Below, in pieces: positions 16,194-24,761 of a stretch of 64,000 bases of DNA. The stretch comes from Chelativorans sp. AA-79. GTDB taxonomy: Bacteria > Pseudomonadota > Alphaproteobacteria > Rhizobiales > Rhizobiaceae. Under the pieces are notes generated by a model. That model did no database searches. It was given only the letters and a program-made list of their open reading frames with translations, and was not told the DNA's origin. A program made the translations under genes and the position numbers. The stretch is from positions 5,036,001 through 5,100,000 of the forward strand of contig NZ_CP120361.1 of assembly GCF_029457495.1 (NCBI RefSeq), given 5' to 3'. Within the stretch, counting starts at the first letter, position 1. Every line of letters starts with the position of its first letter.

Positions 16194-17549
16194 ATGGCTA
16201 AACTGACAAAACGAATCGTCGATGCGGCGGAAAGCCGTCGCAGTGATTACGTGATCTGGGACGATGAGCTACCCGGTTTTGGGCTCCGTGTCTTCACATC
16301 AGGCAAGCGCAGCTATGTGATCCAGTATCGCCAGGGAGGACGGTCGCGGCGCTACACCATCGGCCTGCATGGTATCTGGACGCCAGAAACTGCCCGCCAG
16401 GAGGCCAAGGTGCAGCTCGGCAGGATCGCGCGCGGCGAAGATCCCGCCGAGGAAAAGCAGCTTGATCACAAGTCCATGTCGGTCAAGGAACTCTGCACTC
16501 TCTACCAGAAGGATTTGCAAGCCGGTCTGATCCTCGGGAAAGGCGGGAGGCCGAAAAAGCCCAGCACCATCATTTCCGACGTCGGACGGATTCAACGCCA
16601 CATCATCCCCCTGCTCGGCACGCGCCGGGTGAAAGACCTGACCAAGGCCGACATCACCAAAGCCATGAAGGACATCATGGCCGGCAAGACGCGCTTGGTC
16701 GCGAAGACCGAAAAGCTCCGGGGCAAGTCCATCGTGAAAGGTGGCGTTGGCACGGCGACTCGAACCATCGGGCTCTTCGGTGGCATCCTCACCTATGCCG
16801 TGGAAGCCGGCCTCATTGACGCGAACCCCGCTCACGGCGTTCGGCGGCCGAAGGATAATGTCCGTGCCCGACGGCTGAGCGAGGCGGAATACCGTGTCCT
16901 CGGGGAAATGCTCCAGGCTGCTGCCGAGAACGAAACCTACCGCATGACGGCGGACATCATCCGGCAGATCGCGCTCACGGGATGCCGACGTGCCGAGATG
17001 GTCGGATTGCAATGGGATGAAGCGGACACCGAATATAGTTGCCTGCGGCTGAAGGACAGCAAAGAGGGTCGCTCCATCCGTCCGGTCGGATTGCCGGTCG
17101 TCGAGTATCTCGAAAAGCGGCGGACCGACGCGGATGGCGAGTTTGTGTTTCCCGGCCGAGACGGCGACAAGGCATTCGGCTCCTTCCCCAATCACTGGAA
17201 GAAGATCTTCGCGGACTCCCCTCTCGCCGACATCACCCCTCACGTTCTCCGCCACAGTTTCGCGAGCGTGGCCAATGATCTCGGGTTCACCGAGATCACC
17301 ATCGCCGCCCTCGTCGGACACGCAAAAGGATCCGTCACGAGCAATTACATACATACGGTCGATACGGCTCTCATCATGGCGGCCGACACGATCGCGGGCT
17401 ACATTCAGGGCCTTCTGGACGGTATCGAGTTCAAGCAGACCGCTTATGCGCTGGATCGGGACTCCCGGAAGACATCGCTCGCGCGCTTCATTCAGAAGGC
17501 GACCGGCAACGACAACCCCTCCGAAGTCGCGCAACCCCTGGCCGCCTGA
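16194..17549 (+). CDS. int: site-specific tyrosine recombinase (ICE integrase)
   Basis: 451 aa. N-terminal arm-binding domain (DUF4102-like: MAKLTKRIVDAAE, LPGFGLRVFTSGKRSYVIQY), a core-binding middle and a C-terminal catalytic domain. Catalytic residues visible: Arg in TGCRRAEM (about 263), His-x-x-Arg in HVLRHSF (about 350-353), His in LVGHAKG (about 376) and the nucleophile Tyr in NYIH (about 385). It drives insertion at the tRNA-Arg end beside it and excision with a helper. First gene of the island. Confidence 0.95.
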   Translation: MAKLTKRIVDAAESRRSDYVIWDDELPGFGLRVFTSGKRSYVIQYRQGGRSRRYTIGLHGIWTPETARQEAKVQLGRIARGEDPAEEKQLDHKSMSVKELCTLYQKDLQAGLILGKGGRPKKPSTIISDVGRIQRHIIPLLGTRRVKDLTKADITKAMKDIMAGKTRLVAKTEKLRGKSIVKGGVGTATRTIGLFGGILTYAVEAGLIDANPAHGVRRPKDNVRARRLSEAEYRVLGEMLQAAAENETYRMTADIIRQIALTGCRRAEMVGLQWDEADTEYSCLRLKDSKEGRSIRPVGLPVVEYLEKRRTDADGEFVFPGRDGDKAFGSFPNHWKKIFADSPLADITPHVLRHSFASVANDLGFTEITIAALVGHAKGSVTSNYIHTVDTALIMAADTIAGYIQGLLDGIEFKQTAYALDRDSRKTSLARFIQKATGNDNPSEVAQPLAA

Positions 17550-17585
17550 CCATGGCGGACACAGGCGGGCGAGTGTTGCTCAACC

Positions 17586-17614
17586 TTGAAACCGGAGCGC
17601 CTCCAATATATATT
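17586..17614 (+). promoter_or_regulatory. sigma-70-like promoter of the toxin-antitoxin pair
   Basis: TTGAAA (17586-17591), a 17-bp spacer and TATATT (17609-17614), about 40 bp before the antitoxin start. The -10 lies in a small palindrome AATATATATT, a plausible site for autoregulation. Confidence 0.5.
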
Positions 17615-17652
17615 CCGACGCATCGGATGAATTGTTGATGTTGGAGGCACCC

Positions 17653-18303
17653 ATGTCCGCGACCGAGATGCTGAAAGCGACCGAAGCGGCCGTGGTCGCC
17701 CGCGTGAGCCTGCGCGACGTCAATCGCGTCATCGACGAACGCATCCTGCCGGAAACGCTGATCTCGGTCGATAACGGCCGCTTCGTGCTGGGTGCCGCCT
17801 GCACCCTGATCTCCTTCTATTTCGAGAGCGCTAGGCGGCTGACCTCGGAGGAACGCCTGTTTGCCATCCGTTCCGCCGAACCGCGCTTGCGGCACTGGAA
17901 CCGTGCGGCGACCGCGGCCATGCTGAAGGCTGACTGGACCGTTCGCGACGACTTTCTGACGATCGACCTCCTGCCATTCTTCGAGCGTTCCGTCGAGCGG
18001 CTGGAGCGGCTGGATGCGGCCCGTGAGGTGGTGACGGTCTCCGATGACGTCATGGGTGGCACCCCCGTCATCGGCGGCACGCGCATTCCCGTTCATGACG
18101 TTGCGGCCGCGATGGCGGCAGGCGTCCCGGTGCGGGAGATCCTTGAGGACTATCCGTCCCTGACCGAGGACAAGCTGGAGCTTGCGATGCTCTACGCTGA
18201 GGCCAATCCCCTTCGCGGGCGGCCGAAGCCGATCATCGCCAGCTTGCCCAGAGGAGCGCGCGTCATCTCGGATCACCGTGTCCCCCGCAGGCGGGCCGGA
18301 TGA
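17653..18303 (+). CDS. DUF433 (VapB-like) antitoxin
   Basis: 216 aa. The C-terminal third is a DUF433 domain (DDVMGGTPVIGGTRIPVHDV ... EILEDYPSLTEDKLELAMLY). The N-terminal part is a longer MerR/HTH-like extension found in larger members. ATG at 17653 follows GGAGG by 5 bp; an earlier ATG would lose that spacing. Its stop overlaps the start of a PIN-like toxin gene (ATGA), the normal antitoxin-first layout. The pair may stabilise the island. Confidence 0.85.
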   Translation: MSATEMLKATEAAVVARVSLRDVNRVIDERILPETLISVDNGRFVLGAACTLISFYFESARRLTSEERLFAIRSAEPRLRHWNRAATAAMLKADWTVRDDFLTIDLLPFFERSVERLERLDAAREVVTVSDDVMGGTPVIGGTRIPVHDVAAAMAAGVPVREILEDYPSLTEDKLELAMLYAEANPLRGRPKPIIASLPRGARVISDHRVPRRRAG

Positions 18304-18722
18304 AGTTTCTGGTCGATGAGTGCCTCAGCCCGAAGCTGACCGAGTTGGCGCATGAAAAAGGATACGGGGAATCGTCCCATGTCGTCTGGCTGGGCCGCTC
18401 CGGGGCGAAAGACTGGGATCTGCTTCCCCTTATCATCGACGGGGACTGGACATTCGTCACCCGCAATTCCGTCGATTTCCGGGGTGCCGCTTCGCGCCCC
18501 GGAGAGAAAGGGCAATATGCCCGCGTCGACCTGCATGCCGGCCTGATCTGCCTCAATGGTCCCGATACCATGATGCGCAGTCTCCAGTTGGAGCTGTTCG
18601 AGCAGGCCCTGCGTGAACTTGAAGCTGATCCGGATCTCGTGAACCAGGTTCTGGAAGTCACGCTGGATGACGATGACCATTTGCGCGTCATTCGATACGC
18701 GCTTCCTGCGGAGAATCATTGA
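18300..18722 (+). CDS. DUF5615 / PIN-like toxin
   Basis: 140 aa. Opens with KFLVDECLSPKL, the first acidic strand of PIN-like (DUF5615, Mut7-C-like) nucleases, and has DWTFVTRNSVDF, the second conserved Asp/Asn strand. Predicted RNase toxin held by the upstream DUF433 protein. Overlap with the antitoxin gene ensures coupled translation. GC-rich hairpins (18755-18815) follow and may end the transcript. Confidence 0.82.
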   Translation: MKFLVDECLSPKLTELAHEKGYGESSHVVWLGRSGAKDWDLLPLIIDGDWTFVTRNSVDFRGAASRPGEKGQYARVDLHAGLICLNGPDTMMRSLQLELFEQALRELEADPDLVNQVLEVTLDDDDHLRVIRYALPAENH

Positions 18723-18823
18723 ATTTTCTGCTCGGTTCTGTTGGGGGAAAGCCTTCCCCCTGGCCGGCACTGCGTTGCCGGCGCACCCCCTTCTGCGGGG
18801 GACACCCCCGCAACTCCCCCTTT

Positions 18824-18905
18824 AGAGTGAGAGCGCGGGCCGGGTTTGCCGTGACGGGTTGAGGGCTGGAGAGCAGGTCTCCGGCGCCCGTCGCGGAGAA
18901 CCGCG
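18824..18905 (+). promoter_or_regulatory. leader family A, copy 1 (before ardC)
   Basis: 82-bp stretch shared, in order, with 22452-22527 and 27110-27190: a GAGTGAGAG-GCGGGCCGG box, GCCGTGACGGGTT, a hairpin and CCCGTCGCGGAG ending in the Shine-Dalgarno. Here the hairpin is GCTGGAGA-gcagg-TCTCCGGC (18865-18885, 8 pairs, one G-U), and CGCGG-AGAA-CCGCG places the ribosome site in a second loop just before ATG. Probably a structured mRNA leader. Confidence 0.65.
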
Positions 18906-19865
18906 ATGTCGAGATATGACCACACCCCACGCTCCGGCTCGGACCGGACGAACCTCTATGACGAGATCACCGGCAAGATCATCGCCGAACTCGAGGCCGG
19001 GCGCTTTCCCTGGGTCCAGCCATGGGGCAAGGCCACCGCCAAGGCCCCGCTCGGCCTGCCGCAGAACGCCAGTACCGGCCGCGCCTACGGCGGCATCAAT
19101 ATCCTGATCCTTTGGGGCGCCGTGGTTCAGCACGGTTTCCCCGGACAGGGCTGGCTCACCTATCGCCAGGCGGCTGCCCTTGGCGGCAATGTCCGCAAGG
19201 GCGAACACGGCACCACCGTCGTCTATGCCGATCGCTTCACGCCCGAGGACGAGAAGCGGCGGGCGAGAGAGACCGGCGAGGAACCGGGCACGATCCCGTT
19301 CTTGAAGCGGTTCACCGTGTTCAATGCTGCCCAATGCGAGGGGCTGCCCGAGGGCATTGCCGTCGCCATGCCTCCCCCGCCGCCCGGCCTGATCGAGCCG
19401 AGGGTCGAGGCCATTATCAAAGCCACCGGCATCGACTTCCGCATCGGCGGGGATCGCGCCTTCTATGTCCCGGCCCTCGACCATGTGGTCGTGCCGCCGC
19501 CGCAAGCCTATTTCGAGCCGATCAACTGGCATCGGACGGCCCTGCACGAACTGGGTCATGCCACTGGCCATGCGTCCCGGCTGAACCGGGATTTCTCCGG
19601 CAGCTTCGGCACCAGGAAATACGCTTTCGAGGAACTGGTTGCCGAGATGAGCGCCGCGTTCTGCTGCGCCTCGCTCGGCATCGTGCCGACAGTGCGCCAT
19701 GCCGACTACATCGGCTCCTGGCTGGAGGTGCTGCGCGAGGACAACCGCGCCATCGTGCGCGCCGCCTCGCAGGCGAGCAAGGCGGCCGACTGGATTTTGG
19801 CCCATCTGCCAAAGGCCGAACCTTCGGACGCCAGCACCGACACAATCGACAGGACGGCGGCATGA
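18906..19865 (+). CDS. ardC: ArdC-type antirestriction protein
   Basis: 319 aa. N-terminal ssDNA-binding ArdC_N domain (YDEITGKIIAELEAGRFPWV, then the WLTYRQAAALGGNVRKGEHG block) and a C-terminal zincin-like metallopeptidase domain with HELGHATGH at residues about 214-222 and the downstream Glu in FEELVAEM. Such proteins are among the first transferred and protect incoming single-stranded or unmethylated DNA from restriction in the recipient. Preceded by a repeated structured leader; stop overlaps the next gene. Confidence 0.93.
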   Translation: MSRYDHTPRSGSDRTNLYDEITGKIIAELEAGRFPWVQPWGKATAKAPLGLPQNASTGRAYGGINILILWGAVVQHGFPGQGWLTYRQAAALGGNVRKGEHGTTVVYADRFTPEDEKRRARETGEEPGTIPFLKRFTVFNAAQCEGLPEGIAVAMPPPPPGLIEPRVEAIIKATGIDFRIGGDRAFYVPALDHVVVPPPQAYFEPINWHRTALHELGHATGHASRLNRDFSGSFGTRKYAFEELVAEMSAAFCCASLGIVPTVRHADYIGSWLEVLREDNRAIVRAASQASKAADWILAHLPKAEPSDASTDTIDRTAA

Positions 19866-20233
19866 TCCTCCTGACCGACGAGTTGCGCGCGCAGCTTCTG
19901 GCCAATGGCCGCCAAAGCGATGCCGACCATGTGCCGGTGGTGAAATTCTTCAACCCGCTTGGCGAGGGCGCGTGGCTCGCGACCGAGTTGGCCGCCGACG
20001 GCGACACGCTGTTCGGGCTGGCCGATCTCGGCGAGCCGGAGCTGGGCTATTTCTCGCTGGAGGAAATGACCTCGGTGCGCTTGCCCTTCGGGCTCGGCAT
20101 CGAACGCGACATCCTCTTTACCGGCGACTTCCCGATCTCGGTCTGGGCCGAAGCCGCGCGGGAGACCGGCAGCATCCGCCGGGCCGAACGGATCATCCGC
20201 ACGGCCCGACAGTCCCTGTGGGAGGGCGTGTGA
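19862..20233 (+). CDS. DUF2958 protein
   Basis: 123 aa. Matches the DUF2958 pattern common on conjugative elements: MILLTDELRAQLLANG, then PVVKFFNPLGEGAWLATEL, FGLADLGEPELGYFSLEEM and ERDILFTGDFPISVWAE. Molecular role not known. ATGA overlap with ardC and TGATG overlap with the next gene show a tight operon for DNA establishment. Confidence 0.88.
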   Translation: MILLTDELRAQLLANGRQSDADHVPVVKFFNPLGEGAWLATELAADGDTLFGLADLGEPELGYFSLEEMTSVRLPFGLGIERDILFTGDFPISVWAEAARETGSIRRAERIIRTARQSLWEGV

Positions 20234-21009
20234 TGCGCTTCCGTCGCTGGCACCGGCCCGAACCCTATCGCGACACTTCGCGCAAACGCGCGGCGTTCCA
20301 TCGTAAGCAGCGCCTCGAACGCGAGGCGCTGCCCCTCTTCGCCGAGCAGATCGCCGCCCGACAGCACGGCGTCGACGAGGAAATGGCCCGCCGTGCCGTG
20401 TGGTGGGACGAGGCCGAGCGCGAACGCCGCCGGATGCGGGCGGCCACCTGGCGCAAAGCCCGCGCCCGTCTCTTCGCGCTGCCCGACACCTTGCGGCGCA
20501 CGGTGCGCGAGATCTGGCGGACCTGTCCCTATCCGGCCGATCCGGCCTATTTCGCGGACCTGCTGCATCAGATCGACGTCGGCCGCGTCGATCCGCACCG
20601 GCCGCCCTGGAAATTCCATCCGGCGCTGAAGGCGCGGATCACGCCGGACCCGACGAGCTTCGACGCGGCGTTTCACCAGATCGGCCAGCGCAAGATCGGC
20701 GGCGGGCCGAAGACCACCGAGGCCGACGAGCTGCTGTTCTGCGGTAATCTCGGCTCCGGCATCCTCTTCCTGCGCTCGCGCGTCCGTCTCATCGAGCGGC
20801 ACGAGAGCTTCTACACCTCGTCCAACCACCGCCTGCGCGACTCCAAGGTCGGCAGCGGCGGCCATTTCGTCGAGATCGAGGTGACGGGCGATTGCCCGGA
20901 CGCGGACCTCGCCACGGTCCAGCGCATCGCCCAGGCGGCCGACACGCGGCCCGTCGTGGACAGACGCGCCGCGCGACCGGGCCGGACCAAGACCGGGAGG
21001 GCGGTGTGA
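20233..21009 (+). CDS. conserved ICE protein, 258 aa, function unknown
   Basis: Not recognised as a known domain. N-terminal third is strongly basic and helical (YRDTSRKRAAFHRKQRLERE, then ERERRRMRAATWRKARARLF), suggesting nucleic-acid binding. The middle has FHPALKARITPDPTSFDAAF and the C-terminal end RRAARPGRTKTGRAV is basic again. It overlaps DUF2958 by TGATG and should be made together with ArdC. 203 bp with a CCGCTC-acgac-GAGCGG hairpin separate it from the next gene. Confidence 0.75.
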   Translation: MRFRRWHRPEPYRDTSRKRAAFHRKQRLEREALPLFAEQIAARQHGVDEEMARRAVWWDEAERERRRMRAATWRKARARLFALPDTLRRTVREIWRTCPYPADPAYFADLLHQIDVGRVDPHRPPWKFHPALKARITPDPTSFDAAFHQIGQRKIGGGPKTTEADELLFCGNLGSGILFLRSRVRLIERHESFYTSSNHRLRDSKVGSGGHFVEIEVTGDCPDADLATVQRIAQAADTRPVVDRRAARPGRTKTGRAV

Positions 21010-21212
21010 TGGAACCGGCACATCTATCGGCCGTCCCCGCCCGCCATGCGCGGTGTTCTCCCGACGTGCCGCCGCTACCCCCGAACCGTCAACGGGCGAG
21101 CCGTTCCCCTTCGCAGCCGCCCGCAGGCGCCCTGGTCGGTGACTGTCCGGGGTTCCGGCGGTCCTTGCGAACCCTACCGCTCACGACGAGCGGCAACAGC
21201 CAGGAGGTTTCC

Positions 21213-21611
21213 ATGCCTGTTCCCTCATCCCCCACATCCGTCTTCGTCTTCGGGTCCAACCTCGCCGGCCGGCACGGCAAGGGCGCGGCCCTCTGGGCGC
21301 GCCACCACCGTGGCGCGATCTATGGCCGAGGCGTCGGCCCGCAGGGCGATGCCTACGCGATCCCGACCAAGGATCGCCATCTGCGCGTCTTGCCCCTGCC
21401 GGTGATCCGCAGCCATGTCGCGGACTTCCTCGGCTATGCACGCCACCGGCCGGACCTTCGTTTCGAGGTCACGCCGATCGGTTGCGGCCTGGCCGGCTAT
21501 CGCCCGGACCAGATCGCGCCGATGTTCGCGGGAGCGCCCGCCAACGTGTTCCTGCCAGACGCCTTCCGCGTGGTGCTGTCGGCTTCGTCCGGGGAGGTTC
21601 GCCATGGCTGA
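21213..21611 (+). CDS. macro-like phage/ICE protein (A1S_2505-type)
   Basis: 132 aa. VFVFGSNLAGRHGKGAA (residues 9-25), YAIPTKD, and TPIGCGLAGYRPDQIAPMF match a small phage-related family with an ADP-ribose-binding macro-like fold. True start at 21213, directly after AGGAGG at 21202-21207. The longer upstream frame is without support. Role unknown; a macro fold would suggest handling of nucleotide-linked ADP-ribose. Confidence 0.8.
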   Translation: MPVPSSPTSVFVFGSNLAGRHGKGAALWARHHRGAIYGRGVGPQGDAYAIPTKDRHLRVLPLPVIRSHVADFLGYARHRPDLRFEVTPIGCGLAGYRPDQIAPMFAGAPANVFLPDAFRVVLSASSGEVRHG

Positions 21612-22002
21612 CCGCCCGCCGCCCGGCCACAATGGCGGGCCGCCGCTCGACGATCCCGCGCCCGACCGGCCGGGCCGATGCCGCGACTGCCGCCATTGGC
21701 AGCCGCCGCCGGAGAACCTCGAACGCGATTACGAGGCGTTCCGGCTCGGCCTTTCGCGCCGCCGCGTCAAGCGGCCGGCGGGCTTCTGCGACCGCGTGCT
21801 GCTCGGCCATGCCAAGATCCCCGCCTTCTCGGCGACGGCCGGGAATTTCAGTTGCCGCAACTTCGAGCCCGCGCCGCCGAAGCCAGCTCCAAAGGGTGGC
21901 GGCTTCGTCACGATCTGGCGAGGCAATCGCGTCCTCTGGCAAGGCCCGGAGGGCGAGATACCGCCGCGCTTCCGCGACGACGACGATCCCGCCGAATCCT
22001 GA
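21604..22002 (+). CDS. small cysteine-rich conserved protein, 132 aa
   Basis: Overlaps the macro-like gene by 8 bp. Cysteines in CRDCRHW (residues about 27-30), one in FCDRVLL and one in FSCRNFEP form a C-x2-C ... C ... C set that could bind zinc. N-terminus is Pro/Gly-rich (RPPPGHNGGPPLDDPAPDRP). The sequence recurs in phage and ICE gene sets as an unnamed protein; function unknown. Confidence 0.72.
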   Translation: MADRPPPGHNGGPPLDDPAPDRPGRCRDCRHWQPPPENLERDYEAFRLGLSRRRVKRPAGFCDRVLLGHAKIPAFSATAGNFSCRNFEPAPPKPAPKGGGFVTIWRGNRVLWQGPEGEIPPRFRDDDDPAES

Positions 22003-22079
22003 CGGGGCGGACGCCGCTTTTCCCGCAACCATACCGCGCCCGCTCAGCGGGCCGATGTCCCATCGACATGGAGATCACC

Positions 22080-22421
22080 ATGATGACTCGCGAAACGCTG
22101 CGTGCCTCCCTCGCGCGTATGGAGGCTGGTCTTGCCGAGACACGACGCAACCTGGCCTGCGCAGAGCATGCCGTTCGCAAGCGCGCCGAGACAGCGACGA
22201 TCCAGCGTCGGCCGAAGGCGCGATATTATCATCGCCGGATGAGCCGCTGGACCGGCGCGGACGAGGCGGAATACCTGCGCATTCTCGACTTCCTGCTGGT
22301 CGCCGTCGGTCCTGACCTCGAAAGGCTGCGGCGAAAGATCGACCGGCAGGAGGCGGCCATCCAGTCGCTGCGCCGGAAGTATGGCGTCAACGAGGAGCGG
22401 CCGCGGCGCCTCGACTGGTGA
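22080..22421 (+). CDS. small helical protein, 113 aa, unknown
   Basis: MMTRETLRASLARMEAGLAE and EAAIQSLRRKYG are amphipathic, coiled-coil-prone helices flanking a basic middle (RRPKARYYHRR). Start at 22080 follows GGAG by 6 bp. The ATG at 22068 would place that GGAG inside the gene. No known domain. Confidence 0.65.
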   Translation: MMTRETLRASLARMEAGLAETRRNLACAEHAVRKRAETATIQRRPKARYYHRRMSRWTGADEAEYLRILDFLLVAVGPDLERLRRKIDRQEAAIQSLRRKYGVNEERPRRLDW

Positions 22422-22451
22422 CGCGGTGCCTGCCGCCGGCGGTTCAGAGGA

Positions 22452-22527
22452 AGAGAGGGGGTGGAGTTTTCGTGACGGATTTAGGGTCGAGAGAGAGGCT
22501 TTCGGCGTCCGTCGCGGAGATACCACG
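22452..22527 (+). promoter_or_regulatory. leader family A, copy 2 (before parB-like gene)
   Basis: Shares CGTGACGG, GAGAGAGGC and CGTCGCGGAGA with copies 1 and 3. Hairpin GTCGAGA-gagaggc-TTTCGGC (22486-22506) keeps seven pairs, two of them G-U, although most stem bases differ from copy 3. The loop GAGAGGC is identical to copy 3. The first box is shorter here. Confidence 0.6.
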
Positions 22528-24660
22528 ATGGCAAGAGCTGCCAAGAAAAAGAAACCCGCCCTCCCGATGATCGAATTCTCGCGGGCGCGGGACATTCCGT
22601 TCAACCGGATCAGGCTGTCCGCAGACAACGTGCGCGAAACCGACATCGAGGCGGGCCTTGACGATCTCGCCCATGACATTGAGCGCCGTGAGGATCTGAT
22701 CCAGGGCATCAATGTCCGCGCCATCCTCGACGAGGACGGCAACGAGACCGGCGATTTCGAGACTCCGGCCGGCGGTCGCCGCTTCCGGGTGATCAGCCGT
22801 CTGATCAAGGCTGGGCGCTTCCCCGAGGACGGCCTCGTTCCCTGCATCGTCAAGAAGACCGATGCCAAGACCTCAGCCATCGACGACTCGCTGGCCGAGA
22901 ACCTGCTGCGCCTCGCCCTACATCCGCTCGACCAGTTCAAGGCGTTCAAGCGGATGTTCGATATGGGCATGTCGAAGGAGGAGATCGCCGACGCCTGGCG
23001 GACCACGCCGCGCTACATCATGCAGCGTCTTCGCCTCGCGACCGTCGCGCCATCCCTGCTCGACGCCTATGCGAAGAACGAGATGACGCTGGCGATGCTG
23101 GAAGCCTTCACCGTCAACCCCGATCACGAGCGTCAGCAGCAGGTCTGGGAGCGCGTCAGCAATTCCTGGCAGAAGGAACCCTGGCAGATCCGCAGCATGC
23201 TGACCGAGACCACGGTTCCGGCCGCCGACAAGCGCGCCCGCTTCATCGGCATTGACGCCTATGAGGCAGCGGGCGGCCCGGTGCTGCGCGATCTCTTCTC
23301 CGAGGAGAACGGCGGCTGGTTGCAGGACGTCACGCTTCTCGACCGGCTGGTCGACGAGAAGTTGCGCACCGTCGCCGACGAGATCGCCGGTCAGGGCTGG
23401 AAATGGATCGACGCGGCGGTCGAGCTTCCTTACGGCCACACCAACGGCCTGCGCAGGCTGGTCGGCGTGACCCAGGAGCTGACCGACGAGGAGCGCGCCA
23501 CCCGCGAGGCCCTGCGCGACGAGTATGATGAACTCGAATCGCAGTATGCCGAAGCTGACGATCTGCCCGATGAGGTCGATCAGCGGCTTGCCGAGATCGA
23601 GGCTGAGCTGGAAGCTTTCGAGAACCGGCCCGTCACCTTCGCGCCGGAGGATATCGCCCGTGCCGGGGTGTTCGTCAGCCTCGACCGCGAGGGCGGGCTG
23701 ATCGTCAGCAGCGGCTACGTGCGTCCCGAGGACGAGCAGCCGGAGGCCGTCGACGGCGAGGATGCGGACCCGTCCGATCCCGATGCCGTGCAGCGCGCGG
23801 TCATCACCGTCGGCGGCGAGCCGGTCCCCGATGGCGAGGAGGAGGACGAAGATACCGTCAAGCCGCTGCCCGAGCGGTTGGTGACGGATCTGACCGCCTG
23901 GCGCACGCTGGCATTGCGCAATGCGCTCGCCGAAAATCCGCACGTCGCCATGACCGCCCTGCTGCACAAGCTGGTTCTCGATACTTTCGAGCGCACCGCC
24001 ACCTCGGGAACGAGCCTCTATGCCGCCGTGCGTCATATCTATCTTCCCACGGATGCGACCGGGCTCGCCGACAGCGCCGCGGCAAAGATGATCGACGAAC
24101 GCGGGGATGCCTGGCGGGGCGACATACCCACCGGCGATGACGATCGCCTCTGGCACTGGATCGACGGCCTCGACGATGCGAGTCGTCTCGCATTGCTGGC
24201 CCATTGCGTCAGCTTCGGCGTCAACGCGCTTTACGAGCGGCCGAACCCCTACTCGGGCAACGGTATCTCGCAGCACGGTCTCGACCGCCGCATGGCCGAG
24301 ACCGAACGGCTGGCGCAGGCCACGGGCCTCGATCTCGTCGAAGCGGGCTGGAGGCCCACGGTCGAGAACTATCTGGGCCGCGTGACCAAGACCCGCATCC
24401 TCGAAGCGGTCCGCGAAGGCGCCGGTGATCGGGCCGCCGATCTCATCGCGCATCTGAAGAAGGGCGACATGGCGAAGGAGGCCGAACGGCTTCTGGCCGA
24501 CACTGGCTGGCTGCCGGAGCCTCTGCGCCCTGCCACGGATGCGCAGGCCGTGGACGGCGCGGTCGATCAGGACGAGGACGATGTGGCGCTGCCGGACTTT
24601 CTCGCCGCCGATGACGAGGAGGCCGCCCCCGAGACGGCCGCACTCGTCGCTGCCGAGTAA
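22528..24660 (+). CDS. large ParB/Spo0J-like DNA-binding protein
   Basis: 710 aa. N-terminal ParB/Srx nuclease-like domain (PFNRIRLSADNVRETDIEAG ... TPAGGRRFRVISRLIKAGRF) followed by a KorB/ParB HTH (ALHPLDQFKAFKRMFDMGMS ... TTPRYIMQRLRLATVAP). A long C-terminal part is typical of the ICE-borne form and has a very acidic linker (residues about 400-455, EDADPSDPDA, DGEEEDEDT). It may aid partition, nicking or regulation of the island; it is not next to parA (41750), so a pure partition role is unsure. Followed by a CGGGGCG-CGCCCCG hairpin that may terminate. Confidence 0.85.
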   Translation: MARAAKKKKPALPMIEFSRARDIPFNRIRLSADNVRETDIEAGLDDLAHDIERREDLIQGINVRAILDEDGNETGDFETPAGGRRFRVISRLIKAGRFPEDGLVPCIVKKTDAKTSAIDDSLAENLLRLALHPLDQFKAFKRMFDMGMSKEEIADAWRTTPRYIMQRLRLATVAPSLLDAYAKNEMTLAMLEAFTVNPDHERQQQVWERVSNSWQKEPWQIRSMLTETTVPAADKRARFIGIDAYEAAGGPVLRDLFSEENGGWLQDVTLLDRLVDEKLRTVADEIAGQGWKWIDAAVELPYGHTNGLRRLVGVTQELTDEERATREALRDEYDELESQYAEADDLPDEVDQRLAEIEAELEAFENRPVTFAPEDIARAGVFVSLDREGGLIVSSGYVRPEDEQPEAVDGEDADPSDPDAVQRAVITVGGEPVPDGEEEDEDTVKPLPERLVTDLTAWRTLALRNALAENPHVAMTALLHKLVLDTFERTATSGTSLYAAVRHIYLPTDATGLADSAAAKMIDERGDAWRGDIPTGDDDRLWHWIDGLDDASRLALLAHCVSFGVNALYERPNPYSGNGISQHGLDRRMAETERLAQATGLDLVEAGWRPTVENYLGRVTKTRILEAVREGAGDRAADLIAHLKKGDMAKEAERLLADTGWLPEPLRPATDAQAVDGAVDQDEDDVALPDFLAADDEEAAPETAALVAAE

Positions 24661-24714
24661 TCCGCACCGGCGGGGCGGCCTCGGTCGCCCCGCTTTCCAT
24701 CCCCTTCCACCTCA

Positions 24715-24761
24715 AGGCCCGACATCTCGCCGGGCCGTTTTCGTTTCAGGAGACCAGATTC
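24715..24761 (+). promoter_or_regulatory. leader family B, copy 1
   Basis: Hairpin GGCCCG-acatctcgc-CGGGCC, then GTTTTCGTTTCAGGAG ending in the ribosome site. The same hairpin-plus-TTTC(A/G)TTTCAGGAG plan is at 25262-25309 and, shorter, at 27777-27817. It may end one transcript while setting the start of the next. Confidence 0.6.

Noticed and set aside
22918..24453. 511-codon minus-strand open frame opposite the parB-like gene
   Set aside because: Antisense to clear ParB-like coding sequence; same GC-skew effect as other long shadows in this window (for example 28992-30524 and 30831-32090).
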